DNA of 64,000 nt, taken from contig NZ_NRQT01000003.1 of the NCBI RefSeq assembly GCF_004119455.1, positions 434,001-498,000 on the forward strand, written 5' to 3'. Made by a program: the position numbers and the translations under genes. How positions within the stretch are numbered: the first letter of the stretch is position 1; each line of letters opens with the position of its first letter. This DNA is from Chryseobacterium sp. CH25. Lineage in GTDB: Bacteria > Bacteroidota > Bacteroidia > Flavobacteriales > Weeksellaceae. The notes under the pieces were generated by a model. It was not told the origin of the DNA and made no database searches. It saw only the letters and a list, made by a program, of their open reading frames with translations. Shown here one piece after another: positions 1-8,886 of the stretch.

Positions 1-234
1 GATTATGTTTGCTCTGCTGTAGCACAGGGAATTAAGGATTGTAACATCATGACAGATACTCCTACCATCTTCTGTGTTCTTACAGATGATACCAAAGAGC
101 AATCTATTGCAAGAAGCGGTGGAGATCTTGGAAACAAAGGTGTAGAAGCAGCGGTTACCGCTTTAAGAATGATTGATTTCAAAAAGAAATTATCTGATAA
201 AAAAGGAAACATCGGTTTTGGACACTCTTCTTAA
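1..234 (+). CDS. ribH: 6,7-dimethyl-8-ribityllumazine synthase, 3' part
   Basis: C-terminal 77 residues of lumazine synthase; the frame is open from base 1 and the start lies upstream of the window. The enzyme condenses 5-amino-6-ribitylaminouracil with 3,4-dihydroxy-2-butanone 4-phosphate, the penultimate step of riboflavin synthesis in the cytoplasm. The visible family signatures are TPTIFCVLTDDTKEQ, then R-SGG-LGNKGVEAA and a final helix ALRMIDF; the Arg after EQSIA sits where the phosphate-binding Arg lies in the family. An intrinsic terminator follows at once, so this is the last gene of its transcript. The identification rests on these recognised family motifs. Confidence 0.93.
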   Translation, partial: DYVCSAVAQGIKDCNIMTDTPTIFCVLTDDTKEQSIARSGGDLGNKGVEAAVTALRMIDFKKKLSDKKGNIGFGHSS

Positions 235-261
235 TCGTTGACATACTTTAACAATATATAG

Positions 262-287
262 GGACTATTTTTTAATAGTCCTTTTTT
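262..287 (+). terminator. Intrinsic terminator after ribH
   Basis: Perfect 8-bp stem GGACTATT / AATAGTCC (262-269 with 274-281) around a TTTT loop, followed by six T. It lies 28 bases after the ribH stop. Confidence 0.85.
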
Positions 288-399
288 GTTGGAAGATTTA
301 AGAATAAAGGCAAATCCATTAAACATTCGTTTAAATTATGCTTCAAAATTCTTAAAATCTTATTAATAAATATCAGGTTTTGCTTTTTTTCACTTAAAA

Positions 400-422
400 G
401 TTGTATACAACAACTATCTTTG
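400..422 (+). promoter_or_regulatory. Palindrome next to a -7 element, upstream of the LtaS-like gene
   Basis: GTTGTATACAAC (400-411) is a perfect 12-bp palindrome. It is followed after 3 bases by TATCTTTG (415-422), which fits the Bacteroidota -7 consensus TAnnTTTG. No TTG lies at the usual 17-21 bp spacing; the TTG inside the palindrome is only about 12 bp away. A repressor or activator site overlapping the -33 region is plausible but inferred. Confidence 0.45.
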
Positions 423-447
423 CGAAAATCGTATAGACCATAAATCC

Positions 448-2526
448 ATGTTTCTAAAAAAAATAAAACCTTTCCTGTATTTAGGAGTTTTTTATCTGAT
501 TATTTCCTTGCTTATAAGGACAATATTCTTCTTCCATCCCATCACTACAGCCAGTTTCGGATTTTTTGAGATCATTAAAGTACTGTTTGTAGGTCTTATT
601 AACGATATTTTTGTTTTTATCCTTGCCAGTGCTATCCTTGCCCTCTATTTCTTATTCCTATCCAATTCAAAATATAAAAAACCGTACGGATATATTATTT
701 TTGGAGCCTTGGCTGCATTCTTCCTGTATATCTGGCTTATCCCAAACAATATTTTCAAGCAATACGGTGGTTCTGTAACAGAAATAGCCCTTTCTTTTGT
801 AGGTGTAAAGACATTCCTGTTTGGATTAATGCTGTTCCTTCCTACCCAAAGAATCAAGATCCGTAATGTTTTATATTTTATCACATTACTGCTCTATGTA
901 CTGCTTATCATCTTTAATGGAGTAAGTGAATATTTCTTCTATAATGAATTCGGAGTACGCTATAACTTTATTGCAGTAGATTACTTAATATACACCAATG
1001 AAGTCATTGGAAATATCATGGAGAGCTACCCTGTAGTTCCTTTGTTTTCAGGGATCATGCTTGTTACATTAACGATTACATGGTTTATCTATAAAAAGAC
1101 AAAAGATGAATTACTAGAGCTTCCCAACTTCAAACAGAAATTAATCTTACTGGGATCATTTGCTGTACTTTGTGCCATCAGCTTACTGACTCTTCCGTCA
1201 TTAATGCAGATTAAATCTGACAATGTTTTTGCTGATGAAATTGAAGCCAACGGACTTCCTAAGTTTTACTGGGCTTTCACCCATAACGAACTTGACTATT
1301 TCCAGTTTTATTCACAGCTAGACCAAAAGCAGGCAGAGAAGAATTTCCTAAGCCAATATCCACAGCATACGCTCTCAAGAAATATTGTAGCAGAAAAGCC
1401 GGAACTTAAGAAAAATGTGGTATTAATCTCTATTGAAAGTCTTTCTGCAGAATTCCTTGAGCATTATGGAAATACACAGAAAATCACCCCATTCCTGGAT
1501 AGTCTTGCTGATAAATCTCTGATGTTTACTAACCTTTATGCTACAGGAAACAGAACTGTGCGTGGACTGGAAGCTTTAACACTTTGTATTCCTCCCACTG
1601 CTGGAGAAAGTATTATCAAAAGAGATGATAATAAGAACAAATTCACTACTGGAAATGTATTCAAATCAAAAGGATATGATGTAAAATTCCTGTATGGTGG
1701 CTACAGCTACTTTGATAATATGCAGGATTTCTTCGGTGGAAACGGATATGATATTGTAGACAGAAACAACTTTAAACCAGAAGAAGTTACCTTTGCCAAT
1801 GTTTGGGGTGTTGCAGATGAAGATATGGCCAGAAAAGCCATTCAGGTAATGAATGCTGAAGCAAAATCAGGAAAACCATTCTTCAACCACTGGATGACGG
1901 TTTCCAACCACAGACCTTTCACCTATCCTGATGGAAGAATTGATATTCCCGGAACTTCAAAATCCCGTGAAGGCGGTGTAAAATATACTGATTACTCTCT
2001 GAAACTGTTTTTTGATATGGCTAAAAAACAGGATTGGTATAAAAATACAGTCTTTGTTATCGTTTCAGACCATTGCGCTTCCAGTGCTGGAAAAACAGAA
2101 CTTCCGATGGATAAATACAGAATTCCTGCAATGATTTTCTCAGAAGGATTTATCCAGCCACAGAAATTTGACACCCTGATGTCCCAGATTGACTTAATGC
2201 CTACCCTTTTCGGATTATTGAATTTCAATTATCAATCTAAGTTCTTAGGTCAGGATGTTTTCAAACCGGAATTCCAGCCTAAGGCCTATATTGCAACGTA
2301 TCAGGATCTTGGTTTTGTAAAAGATAATCGCTTAACCATCATTTCTCCGGTTAAAAAAGCAAAACAATACTCTCTGGAACTGGAAAAAAGTGACCTTGCT
2401 CCGGAGTTTAAACTGTATTATGATGAAAAGCTATTAAAAAATACAGATCAAAAGCTTGTAAATGATGCTATTTCAGCTTATCAGTCAACTTCTTATTGGC
2501 TGAAAACCAAACAGCTTAACAGATAA
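448..2526 (+). CDS. LTA synthase family membrane sulfatase-fold phosphotransferase
   Basis: 692-residue membrane enzyme. The first ~255 residues hold about five hydrophobic membrane segments; from about residue 320 an extracytoplasmic alkaline-phosphatase/sulfatase-fold domain follows. The metal-site pattern of the LtaS/OpgB/EptA superfamily is present: E330 in ISIES, nucleophile T370 in NRTVRG, and D541-H542 in VSDHCA. Family members transfer phosphoglycerol or phosphoethanolamine from phospholipids to envelope polymers or lipids. Flavobacteria have no lipoteichoic acid, so the acceptor is unknown; lipid A or a surface glycan modification is an inference. It is transcribed alone, between the ribH terminator and a secreted unknown. 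Confidence 0.87.
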   Translation: MFLKKIKPFLYLGVFYLIISLLIRTIFFFHPITTASFGFFEIIKVLFVGLINDIFVFILASAILALYFLFLSNSKYKKPYGYIIFGALAAFFLYIWLIPNNIFKQYGGSVTEIALSFVGVKTFLFGLMLFLPTQRIKIRNVLYFITLLLYVLLIIFNGVSEYFFYNEFGVRYNFIAVDYLIYTNEVIGNIMESYPVVPLFSGIMLVTLTITWFIYKKTKDELLELPNFKQKLILLGSFAVLCAISLLTLPSLMQIKSDNVFADEIEANGLPKFYWAFTHNELDYFQFYSQLDQKQAEKNFLSQYPQHTLSRNIVAEKPELKKNVVLISIESLSAEFLEHYGNTQKITPFLDSLADKSLMFTNLYATGNRTVRGLEALTLCIPPTAGESIIKRDDNKNKFTTGNVFKSKGYDVKFLYGGYSYFDNMQDFFGGNGYDIVDRNNFKPEEVTFANVWGVADEDMARKAIQVMNAEAKSGKPFFNHWMTVSNHRPFTYPDGRIDIPGTSKSREGGVKYTDYSLKLFFDMAKKQDWYKNTVFVIVSDHCASSAGKTELPMDKYRIPAMIFSEGFIQPQKFDTLMSQIDLMPTLFGLLNFNYQSKFLGQDVFKPEFQPKAYIATYQDLGFVKDNRLTIISPVKKAKQYSLELEKSDLAPEFKLYYDEKLLKNTDQKLVNDAISAYQSTSYWLKTKQLNR

Positions 2527-2669
2527 GGTTAAGTCTCCTTCAACAGATATTTTAGCTATATTTGAAGGAAGAAAACATTAACCAAAAAACAAAAAGTTCA
2601 GGAAGAGAATTAAAGAACTGTGAATAAATAACAGTATTTAATAACTGATTGAGTTTTATACTTTAAAAT

Positions 2670-3542
2670 ATGAAGTATTCATTAATATATACGAGGTTGT
2701 TTTTCATCCTCGTATTTTTATTTTCGGGAGTAAAAGCCCAAACGCTTACCATTACCAATAATACCGATAGCCCAATCATTGTAAAAAATGGCAAAAAGGA
2801 AGTAACCCTCAATAATCGGGGTAAAAAAGAGTTTACTGAAACAGACAAAATCTCCATTACTATTCCTAATGATCTTAATCAAAATATTAATCTATTTCTT
2901 GAACCAACAGAAAAATTAAATATTGCTGTAGAAAAGGGCAATAAATTTGTTTACACAGGAGACCGGGCCAAACTTCATGAATATCTTAACGAAAAATTAA
3001 ATATTGATACATTTGGCAAAATAAATACTTATGAACAAATAGGTCAGAAGAAGAATCACGGTGAACTGGAAAAAGTCTCAGAACTGCTCCTAATGGACGT
3101 TTTAAATAAAACCGGATTACCTAACATTGTTGTTTCTTCAGAAGATAAAATTTCAATCAGAAGATTAAAAAATTATATCAAGTACAACTGGCTTTATACC
3201 ATATTTCCTACGCTTGATCGAGGAGAAACAAGCTTTAAAAAAGAAGTGATCAATTACTATTTCAAAAAATATATAGAAAAAGATATTCCTAAGTTCAGCT
3301 GTACAACTACTTTCCATTATAATGTCATTGAAATTTTAGCAAAAAATAAATCTTTATTACCTGCGGAACTTCCTACTTACCCTATTGTTGAGCATACCGA
3401 TGATGATAACCTTAACAAGTATCTACCACAAAACTGTCAAAAACAATATTTTCAGGAGAAATACAACTATCTGGAACACATTAACGGACACAACAAGGAG
3501 TATTATAAAAAAGTTCTCAGAGAAAAGTTTAACGAAGAATAG
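2670..3542 (+). CDS. Secreted protein of unknown function
   Basis: 290 residues with a clear signal peptide (basic start, hydrophobic stretch LFFILVFLFSGV, cleavage after KAQ near residue 24). The mature part begins with a Thr/Asn/Lys-rich, beta-looking stretch (about 25-95) and continues with a Lys/Tyr-rich helical region. Two Cys lie in the second half (SCTTTF and NCQKQY). I recognise no family. The layout, a beta N-terminus then a helical body, recalls the N-terminal region of Bacteroidota envelope thioredoxin-like proteins, but no CxxC is present, so that idea is not supported. The ATG at 2670 gives the complete signal peptide. Confidence 0.7.
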   Translation: MKYSLIYTRLFFILVFLFSGVKAQTLTITNNTDSPIIVKNGKKEVTLNNRGKKEFTETDKISITIPNDLNQNINLFLEPTEKLNIAVEKGNKFVYTGDRAKLHEYLNEKLNIDTFGKINTYEQIGQKKNHGELEKVSELLLMDVLNKTGLPNIVVSSEDKISIRRLKNYIKYNWLYTIFPTLDRGETSFKKEVINYYFKKYIEKDIPKFSCTTTFHYNVIEILAKNKSLLPAELPTYPIVEHTDDDNLNKYLPQNCQKQYFQEKYNYLEHINGHNKEYYKKVLREKFNEE

Positions 3543-3655
3543 AAAAAATGTTTCTTAAGGTTAATTATTCTCAAAGTAAAAATCTTTCAATCCTAACATT
3601 TTAATTATTGTAAGCTTTAATTTTATAAATTTACGGACACAAAAAAAGATTTATT

Positions 3656-4519
3656 ATGAGATGGACAGACGACAGAGGCGGCAACGTTGATGATCGCCGT
3701 GGCTCCGGAGGCGGAGGCGGCGGTATGATTGTTGGCGGCGGACTCGGAACTTTAATTATAGCAGCTATTGTTTTCTTTTTAGGAGGTGATCCTTCAGGTA
3801 TTTTAAATTCCGGCAGCATACAGTCTTCAGGCAATACAGGAGAAAAAAGAGAGCTTACTGCACAGGAAAAACAGATTGGGGAAATGGTTGACATGATGTC
3901 CGGATGGAATACCCTAACCTGGGATCAGATTTTCAAAGAGAATGGAATGACTTTTTCCGAGCCTAGAATTGTACTTTTCGAAAACACAACCAGCTCCGGA
4001 TGTGGTACCGCTCAATCTGCCATGGGACCATTTTATTGCCCTGCTGATCAGAAAATCTATATGGACATGGAGTTTTTCGGTGAGCTTCAACAAAGATTTG
4101 GAGCTAAAGTCACTGAATTTACCGTAGCCTATGTTCTTGCTCATGAAATGGGACATCACGTACAAACTCTTCTGGGGACTACCCAAAAAGTAGATGCCTT
4201 GAGAAGAAGCGGAAGATATTCTGAGGCTGAAATGAACAGAGTATCTGTAGCCACAGAACTACAGGCAGATTTTTACGCCGGAGTTTGGGCTAAACGTACT
4301 GATGAGTCCAGAAAAATTCTTGAACCTGGAGATATTCAGTCTGCAATAGAGGCTGCAGAAGCTGTAGGTGATGATAATATCCAAAAAAGAGGACAGGGAT
4401 ATGTAAATCAGGAAAGTTTTACCCACGGATCATCTGCTCAGCGTAAAGAATGGTTTATGAAAGGATATAACACCGGAGATATCAGACAGGGAGATACTTT
4501 CAACCAACTTTTGAAATAA
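3656..4519 (+). CDS. ypfJ: YpfJ-family neutral zinc metallopeptidase
   Basis: 287 residues. The N-terminus reads MRWTDDRG then a Gly-rich run, typical of the YpfJ/Zn_peptidase family, followed by one membrane anchor (about 24-45). The catalytic zinc motif HEMGHH starts at H163 (HExxH), and downstream ATELQADFYAGVWA supplies the third metal ligand of the family (the E/D region). The substrate is unknown for the family; the domain faces the periplasm if the anchor is a signal anchor. Length and architecture are full. The gene stands alone with a strong bidirectional terminator after it. Confidence 0.9.
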   Translation: MRWTDDRGGNVDDRRGSGGGGGGMIVGGGLGTLIIAAIVFFLGGDPSGILNSGSIQSSGNTGEKRELTAQEKQIGEMVDMMSGWNTLTWDQIFKENGMTFSEPRIVLFENTTSSGCGTAQSAMGPFYCPADQKIYMDMEFFGELQQRFGAKVTEFTVAYVLAHEMGHHVQTLLGTTQKVDALRRSGRYSEAEMNRVSVATELQADFYAGVWAKRTDESRKILEPGDIQSAIEAAEAVGDDNIQKRGQGYVNQESFTHGSSAQRKEWFMKGYNTGDIRQGDTFNQLLK

Positions 4520-4542
4520 AAATAGACTTAATATTATAAAAT

Positions 4543-4574
4543 AATCGCCAGTGAAAATCTTCACTGGCGATTTT
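4543..4574. terminator. Bidirectional intrinsic terminator
   Basis: Perfect 13-bp stem AATCGCCAGTGAA / TTCACTGGCGATT (4543-4555 with 4560-4572) and a 4-base loop, then TT. It sits between the convergent ypfJ and GLPGLI genes and can serve both. Confidence 0.88.
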
Positions 4575-4631
4575 GTTTCTTCTATCTTACTTCTTTAAAC
4601 CCAGCAGGTTCATTGAGAACACACCTTTAAT

Positions 4632-5489
4632 TTATTGTAATTCAATTGGATTACTATTCTTTTTAGCTTCTTCTTTCACTCTTTCTTCCATTCTCTTTCT
4701 CATTTCAGCAGGATCCTGATTTCCGCCCCCGCCGGGACCTCTTCCCCCCCCTATTCTCATTGGAGCAGATATTCCTCCACCTCCTTGAGTCATAAACGAC
4801 ATAGGGTCTGTTTTAAACTTTTGCTGTTGCTTCAGATAATCACTCCTTTTTACTTTTAAAGTATTTCCAAACTGGTTTAAAGCTGGAAGTTCTGCAATCT
4901 TATAGTTCTTCATCAGATCAAAGGAATAATCTCCTTTTTCATCCTCAATTTTTACAATAAGGCCAGGAAGACCATTAAATTTATAAGGTCCATCCTGATA
5001 AGGCAGATCTGTAGTAAACCAGGCAGTCCATTTTCTTCCTGCAAAATCTGTTTCCGCTTTCTGAACCTTATACTCTCCTATTTTTCTTGTTTCTGAAGAA
5101 ATTTTCCAGTTCAAAGGTCTATCTTCCTCATACGAGTAAACGTCTCGTCCTATTCTGTCTTTAAAATAAGTTTTTTGATTCGCTTTATCTTTTTCTACAG
5201 AATAATTAATATTGGATCTTAAACTTTCCATCTGATCCCTGTTAATATTTCCTCTTCCGCCACCACCCTGAAAGGCTTTCTGCATGATAGAATCTCTTTT
5301 AATTCTGTTTTCAGAATAAAAAACAGATTTATCCTGAGAAATATCAAGATATGCATTTTCAGTTTTTATATCTGCTTTATTTTCAGCATCTGGCTTCATC
5401 GTTACCTGATATACAAATCGGTTCGTTTGTGCAGAAACCTGCTGTATAAACAGTGCCAGAGCAATAATGCCTATTCTTTTCATATTCAA
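4632..5489 (-). CDS. GLPGLI family secreted protein
   Basis: 285 residues with a signal peptide (MNMKRIGIIALALFIQQVSAQ) and the family-defining GLPGLIVKIED motif near the middle, preceded by W-AWFTTDLPYQDGPYKF as is usual in this Bacteroidota family. The C-terminal third is Gly-rich (GGGGISAPMRIGGGRGPGGGG) and ends in charged helix. The function is unknown; members are exported and some lie next to TonB-dependent receptors, which is not the case here. It is divergent from sufA with a 140-bp gap. Confidence 0.9.
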   Translation of the reverse strand: MNMKRIGIIALALFIQQVSAQTNRFVYQVTMKPDAENKADIKTENAYLDISQDKSVFYSENRIKRDSIMQKAFQGGGGRGNINRDQMESLRSNINYSVEKDKANQKTYFKDRIGRDVYSYEEDRPLNWKISSETRKIGEYKVQKAETDFAGRKWTAWFTTDLPYQDGPYKFNGLPGLIVKIEDEKGDYSFDLMKNYKIAELPALNQFGNTLKVKRSDYLKQQQKFKTDPMSFMTQGGGGISAPMRIGGGRGPGGGGNQDPAEMRKRMEERVKEEAKKNSNPIELQ

Positions 5490-5593
5490 GTTAATTTATG
5501 TTTTGGATTTCAAAACATTACCAAGGTTAAACTCATCAATGATAAAAATCGATAAAATAAAAATGCTGATTTTTATATCCTGATTTTTGTTCG

Positions 5594-5601
5594 TATTTTT
5601 G
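5594..5601 (+). promoter_or_regulatory. -7 element of the suf operon
   Basis: TATTTTTG matches TAnnTTTG and lies 28 bases before the sufA ATG. No well-spaced TTG is visible upstream, so the promoter may need an activator or simply be weak. Confidence 0.5.
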
Positions 5602-5629
5602 CGTCATTAAATCATTCTAAATAAATACA

Positions 5630-5959
5630 ATGATAAAAGTATCAGACTATGCAAAGGAGAAAGCCATCCAACTTATGACGGAAGATGGTTTTAACCCTGC
5701 TGAAGATTATATAAGAGTTGGGGTGAAAAGCGGCGGATGCTCTGGTTTAGAGTATGTTTTGAAGTTCGACAACCAAAAAACAGACACAGATCAGATTTTT
5801 GAAGATAATGGTATTAAAATTATTATAGATAAAAAATCCATCCTTTATTTAGCAGGAACTACTCTTGAATATTCAGGAGGATTGAACGGAAAAGGGTTTG
5901 TATTTAACAACCCGAACGCATCCAGAACATGTGGATGTGGAGAATCATTTAGTCTTTAG
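5630..5959 (+). CDS. sufA: A-type Fe-S carrier, SufA/IscA/ErpA family
   Basis: 109 residues, the full length of an A-type carrier. The three invariant cysteines are C37 (SGGCSGLEY) and C101/C103 (TCGCGESF), which hold the transferred cluster. It acts in the cytoplasm, taking clusters from the SufBCD scaffold to apo-proteins. It is first in a same-strand run with sufB 67 bp downstream, then a GNAT gene, sufC and sufD. Assignment to SufA rather than ErpA is from context. Confidence 0.93.
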   Translation: MIKVSDYAKEKAIQLMTEDGFNPAEDYIRVGVKSGGCSGLEYVLKFDNQKTDTDQIFEDNGIKIIIDKKSILYLAGTTLEYSGGLNGKGFVFNNPNASRTCGCGESFSL

Positions 5960-6026
5960 AGAAAAGACATAAGATCCTAGACATCAGAAAAATATGAGGT
6001 CTAAATCTGAAATCTAAAAAATTATA

Positions 6027-7475
6027 ATGAGTAAATATACTGAAGACGATTTAAGAGTCGATCTAGAAAATAAAAAATATGAATTCGGTTGGGAAACCAA
6101 AATTGATTATGAAGATTTCCCGATTGGTTTAAATGAGGATATCATCCGTGCCATCTCCGCTAAAAAAGAGGAGCCGGAATGGATGACTGAATGGCGTCTG
6201 GAATCTTTTAAAATCTGGTTAAAAATGGTAGAGCCTAATTGGGCTAATATCAAATATGAAAAACCTGATTTTCAAGCAATCCGTTACTACGCTGCTCCAA
6301 AGGCAAAACCGGAATTAGAAAGCCTTGATCAGGTAGATCCTGAATTACTGAAGACTTTCGAAAAGCTAGGAATTAATATTGAGGAGCAAAAAAGACTTTC
6401 AGGAGTTGCTGTAGATATCGTAATAGATTCAGTTTCTGTGAAAACTACTTTCCAGGATACATTGGCAGAAAAAGGAATTATTTTCTGTTCAATCTCTGAA
6501 GCTATTAAAAACCACCCAGATTTAGTAAGAAAATATCTTGGAAAAGTTGTTCCAAGAGGAGATAACTTTTATGCAGCATTAAACTCCGCAGTATTCTCTG
6601 ACGGAAGTTTCTGCTATATTCCTAAAGGCGTAAAATGTCCAATGGAACTTTCCACTTACTTCCGTATCAACCAGGCAGGAACAGGTCAGTTTGAAAGAAC
6701 CCTTGTGATTGCAGACGAAGGAAGTTACGTTTCTTACCTTGAAGGATGTACTGCTCCGTCAAGAGATGAGAACCAGCTTCACGCTGCGGTAGTGGAATTA
6801 ATTGCACTAGACAACGCTGAAATTAAATATTCTACTGTACAGAACTGGTACCCAGGAAATGAAGAAGGAAAAGGAGGAGTATTCAACTTTGTAACGAAGA
6901 GAGGTCTTTGCGAAAGAAATGCAAAAATCTCATGGACACAGGTTGAAACAGGTTCTGCTGTAACATGGAAATATCCATCTTGTATTCTGAAAGGAGATAA
7001 TTCAATCGGAGAGTTCTACTCTATCGCTGTAACAAACAATCACCAATATGCAGATACAGGTACAAAAATGATCCACATTGGAAAAAATACCAAGTCAACG
7101 ATCATTTCAAAAGGTATTTCTGCAGGAAAATCTCAAAACTCATACAGAGGACAGGTAAAAGTAATGCCTTCTGCAAAAGGAGCAAGAAACTTCTCTCAGT
7201 GTGACTCTTTATTGATGGGTAATGAATGTGGCGCACACACGTTCCCCTATATTGAAATTAAAGATCCTACTGCACAGTTGGAGCATGAAGCTACAACTTC
7301 AAAAATTGGAGAAGATCAGATTTTCTACTGTAACCAGAGAGGTATTGATACAGAAAGAGCCATTGCTTTGATCGTAAACGGTTTCAGCAAAGAGGTTCTT
7401 AATAAACTTCCAATGGAGTTTGCTATTGAAGCACAGAAATTACTTGAGATTTCATTAGAAGGATCAGTAGGATAA
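6027..7475 (+). CDS. sufB: Fe-S cluster assembly protein SufB
   Basis: 482 residues, typical SufB length. The beta-helix core carries the [13 protein letters not shown] and [19 protein letters not shown] blocks. C401 in [12 protein letters not shown] corresponds to the cysteine of E. coli SufB that carries the nascent cluster. SufB forms the SufB-SufC2-SufD scaffold on which sulfur and iron are assembled. The stop is 7 bp from the GNAT gene, so the two are probably co-transcribed and translationally close. Confidence 0.97.
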   Translation: MSKYTEDDLRVDLENKKYEFGWETKIDYEDFPIGLNEDIIRAISAKKEEPEWMTEWRLESFKIWLKMVEPNWANIKYEKPDFQAIRYYAAPKAKPELESLDQVDPELLKTFEKLGINIEEQKRLSGVAVDIVIDSVSVKTTFQDTLAEKGIIFCSISEAIKNHPDLVRKYLGKVVPRGDNFYAALNSAVFSDGSFCYIPKGVKCPMELSTYFRINQAGTGQFERTLVIADEGSYVSYLEGCTAPSRDENQLHAAVVELIALDNAEIKYSTVQNWYPGNEEGKGGVFNFVTKRGLCERNAKISWTQVETGSAVTWKYPSCILKGDNSIGEFYSIAVTNNHQYADTGTKMIHIGKNTKSTIISKGISAGKSQNSYRGQVKVMPSAKGARNFSQCDSLLMGNECGAHTFPYIEIKDPTAQLEHEATTSKIGEDQIFYCNQRGIDTERAIALIVNGFSKEVLNKLPMEFAIEAQKLLEISLEGSVG

Positions 7476-7482
7476 AAAAGAA

Positions 7483-7989
7483 ATGATAGCTACAGAAAGA
7501 TTAATTTTAAGAAAACCTGCAAAAGAAGATTTTGAAAGTTTCTTTGAAATTAATCATGACCCTGAAACCAATATTCATAATCCAAGCGGACCCATGAGTT
7601 TTGAAAAAGCAGAAAGTACATTTACAAGAATGCTTGATCACTGGGATAACCATCATTTTGGAAGCTGGGCCATTACTGAAAAGGAAAACCCTGAAAATAT
7701 AATAGGTTTTGGAGGACTGAGCTACAGACTCTACGGAGAAGAAGAAAAATTGAATTTAGGCTATCGTTTTGCTTCCCAGGCATGGGGGAAAGGATATGCC
7801 ACAGAATTCACAAAGAAAGCTATAGACTTTGGGTTTAATGAGGACAATAAAGAAGAAATATTCGCCATTGTCCGTCCCGGTAATATAGCTTCTGTTAAAG
7901 TTTTGGAAAAGGCAGGTATGACCAAAATTGGGACCCTTAATGATGTTCCCGGTCAACCTGAAAGTTTAGTATATAGAATTCAAAAATAA
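7483..7989 (+). CDS. GNAT N-acetyltransferase (RimJ/RimL-like) inside the suf operon
   Basis: 168 residues of the acetyltransferase_3 type: MIATERLILRKPAKEDFE start, beta-strand IIGFGGLSYR, the acetyl-CoA pyrophosphate loop region RFASQAWGKGYATEF (Q/R-x-x-G-x-G/A pattern as QAWGKGYA), and ENNxAS-like RPGNIASVKVLEKAGM near the C-terminus. It probably acetylates a protein N-terminus or small amine; the substrate is unknown. It sits 7 bp after sufB and 18 bp before sufC, an unusual place for a non-suf gene, so it is co-expressed with the Fe-S machinery. Confidence 0.88.
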   Translation: MIATERLILRKPAKEDFESFFEINHDPETNIHNPSGPMSFEKAESTFTRMLDHWDNHHFGSWAITEKENPENIIGFGGLSYRLYGEEEKLNLGYRFASQAWGKGYATEFTKKAIDFGFNEDNKEEIFAIVRPGNIASVKVLEKAGMTKIGTLNDVPGQPESLVYRIQK

Positions 7990-8007
7990 TTTGTTTAAGC
8001 AAATAAA

Positions 8008-8751
8008 ATGTTAGAAATTAAAAACCTTCACGCCAAAATTGAAGATGGCGCAGAAATATTAAAAGGGATTAACCTTGAAATAAAACCAGGAGAAGTTCAC
8101 GCTATTATGGGGCCAAACGGAGCTGGTAAGTCTACCCTTTCTTCTGTAATCGCAGGAAAAGAGGATTACGAAGTGACAGGTGGAGAAATTATTTTCCAGG
8201 GAGAAGACATCATTGAAGATGCTCCTGAAGACAGAGCACACAAAGGAATCTTCCTATCTTTTCAGTATCCAGTGGAAATTCCGGGAGTTTCTGTAACAAA
8301 CTTCATCAAAGCTGCTTTAAACGAAACAAGAAAAGCAAACGGATTGGCAGAAATGCCAGCAAAAGAAATGCTTGCATTAATCCGTGAAAAATCTGAAAAA
8401 TTAGGCATTAAAAAAGATTTCCTTTCAAGATCACTGAACGAAGGATTCTCCGGAGGTGAGAAGAAAAGAAATGAGATCTTCCAAATGATGATGCTTGATC
8501 CTAAATTAGCTATTCTTGATGAAACAGATTCAGGATTAGACATCGATGCTCTAAGAATTGTTGCAGACGGTGTAAATGCTTTTAAAAATGAAGGAAATGC
8601 AGTTCTTTTGATTACGCACTATCAAAGATTGCTTAACTATATTCAACCTGACTTCGTTCACGTTTTAGCTAACGGAAAAATCATCAAAACAGGTGATAAA
8701 TCTTTAGCATTAGAGCTTGAAGAAAAAGGGTACGACTGGCTTCTTAACTAA
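8008..8751 (+). CDS. sufC: Fe-S cluster assembly ATPase SufC
   Basis: 247-residue ABC ATPase of the SufC type. The Walker A is GPNGAGKST (K41), the signature region FSGGEKKRNEIFQ, and Walker B LAILDETDSGLD, followed by the H-loop LITHYQRLL. The DETDSGLD form, in place of DEPTSGLD, is characteristic of SufC. ATP hydrolysis drives conformational change in SufBCD. No membrane partner is expected, and none is adjacent. Confidence 0.97.
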   Translation: MLEIKNLHAKIEDGAEILKGINLEIKPGEVHAIMGPNGAGKSTLSSVIAGKEDYEVTGGEIIFQGEDIIEDAPEDRAHKGIFLSFQYPVEIPGVSVTNFIKAALNETRKANGLAEMPAKEMLALIREKSEKLGIKKDFLSRSLNEGFSGGEKKRNEIFQMMMLDPKLAILDETDSGLDIDALRIVADGVNAFKNEGNAVLLITHYQRLLNYIQPDFVHVLANGKIIKTGDKSLALELEEKGYDWLLN

Positions 8752-8886
8752 TAAGAAGCAGTATTTCAGAGATTAAAAATTTTCGCGGTCATTCATAAAC
8801 GTAGCAAAAAAGAATCTCTAATATTAAAAATTGGATTACCTATTCCTCGGAATAGCAATATTTTTAGTTCAAAATAAAAAGATAAA

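Noticed and set aside
3709..3740. GGC-rich run considered as a simple-repeat mutation hotspot
   Set aside because: It encodes the Gly-rich linker normal in YpfJ-family proteins.
8752..8886. Terminator between sufC and sufD
   Set aside because: Small dyads (AGAGATT/AATCTCT and CTATTC/GAATAG) are present, but none is followed by a T-run, so the operon probably continues.
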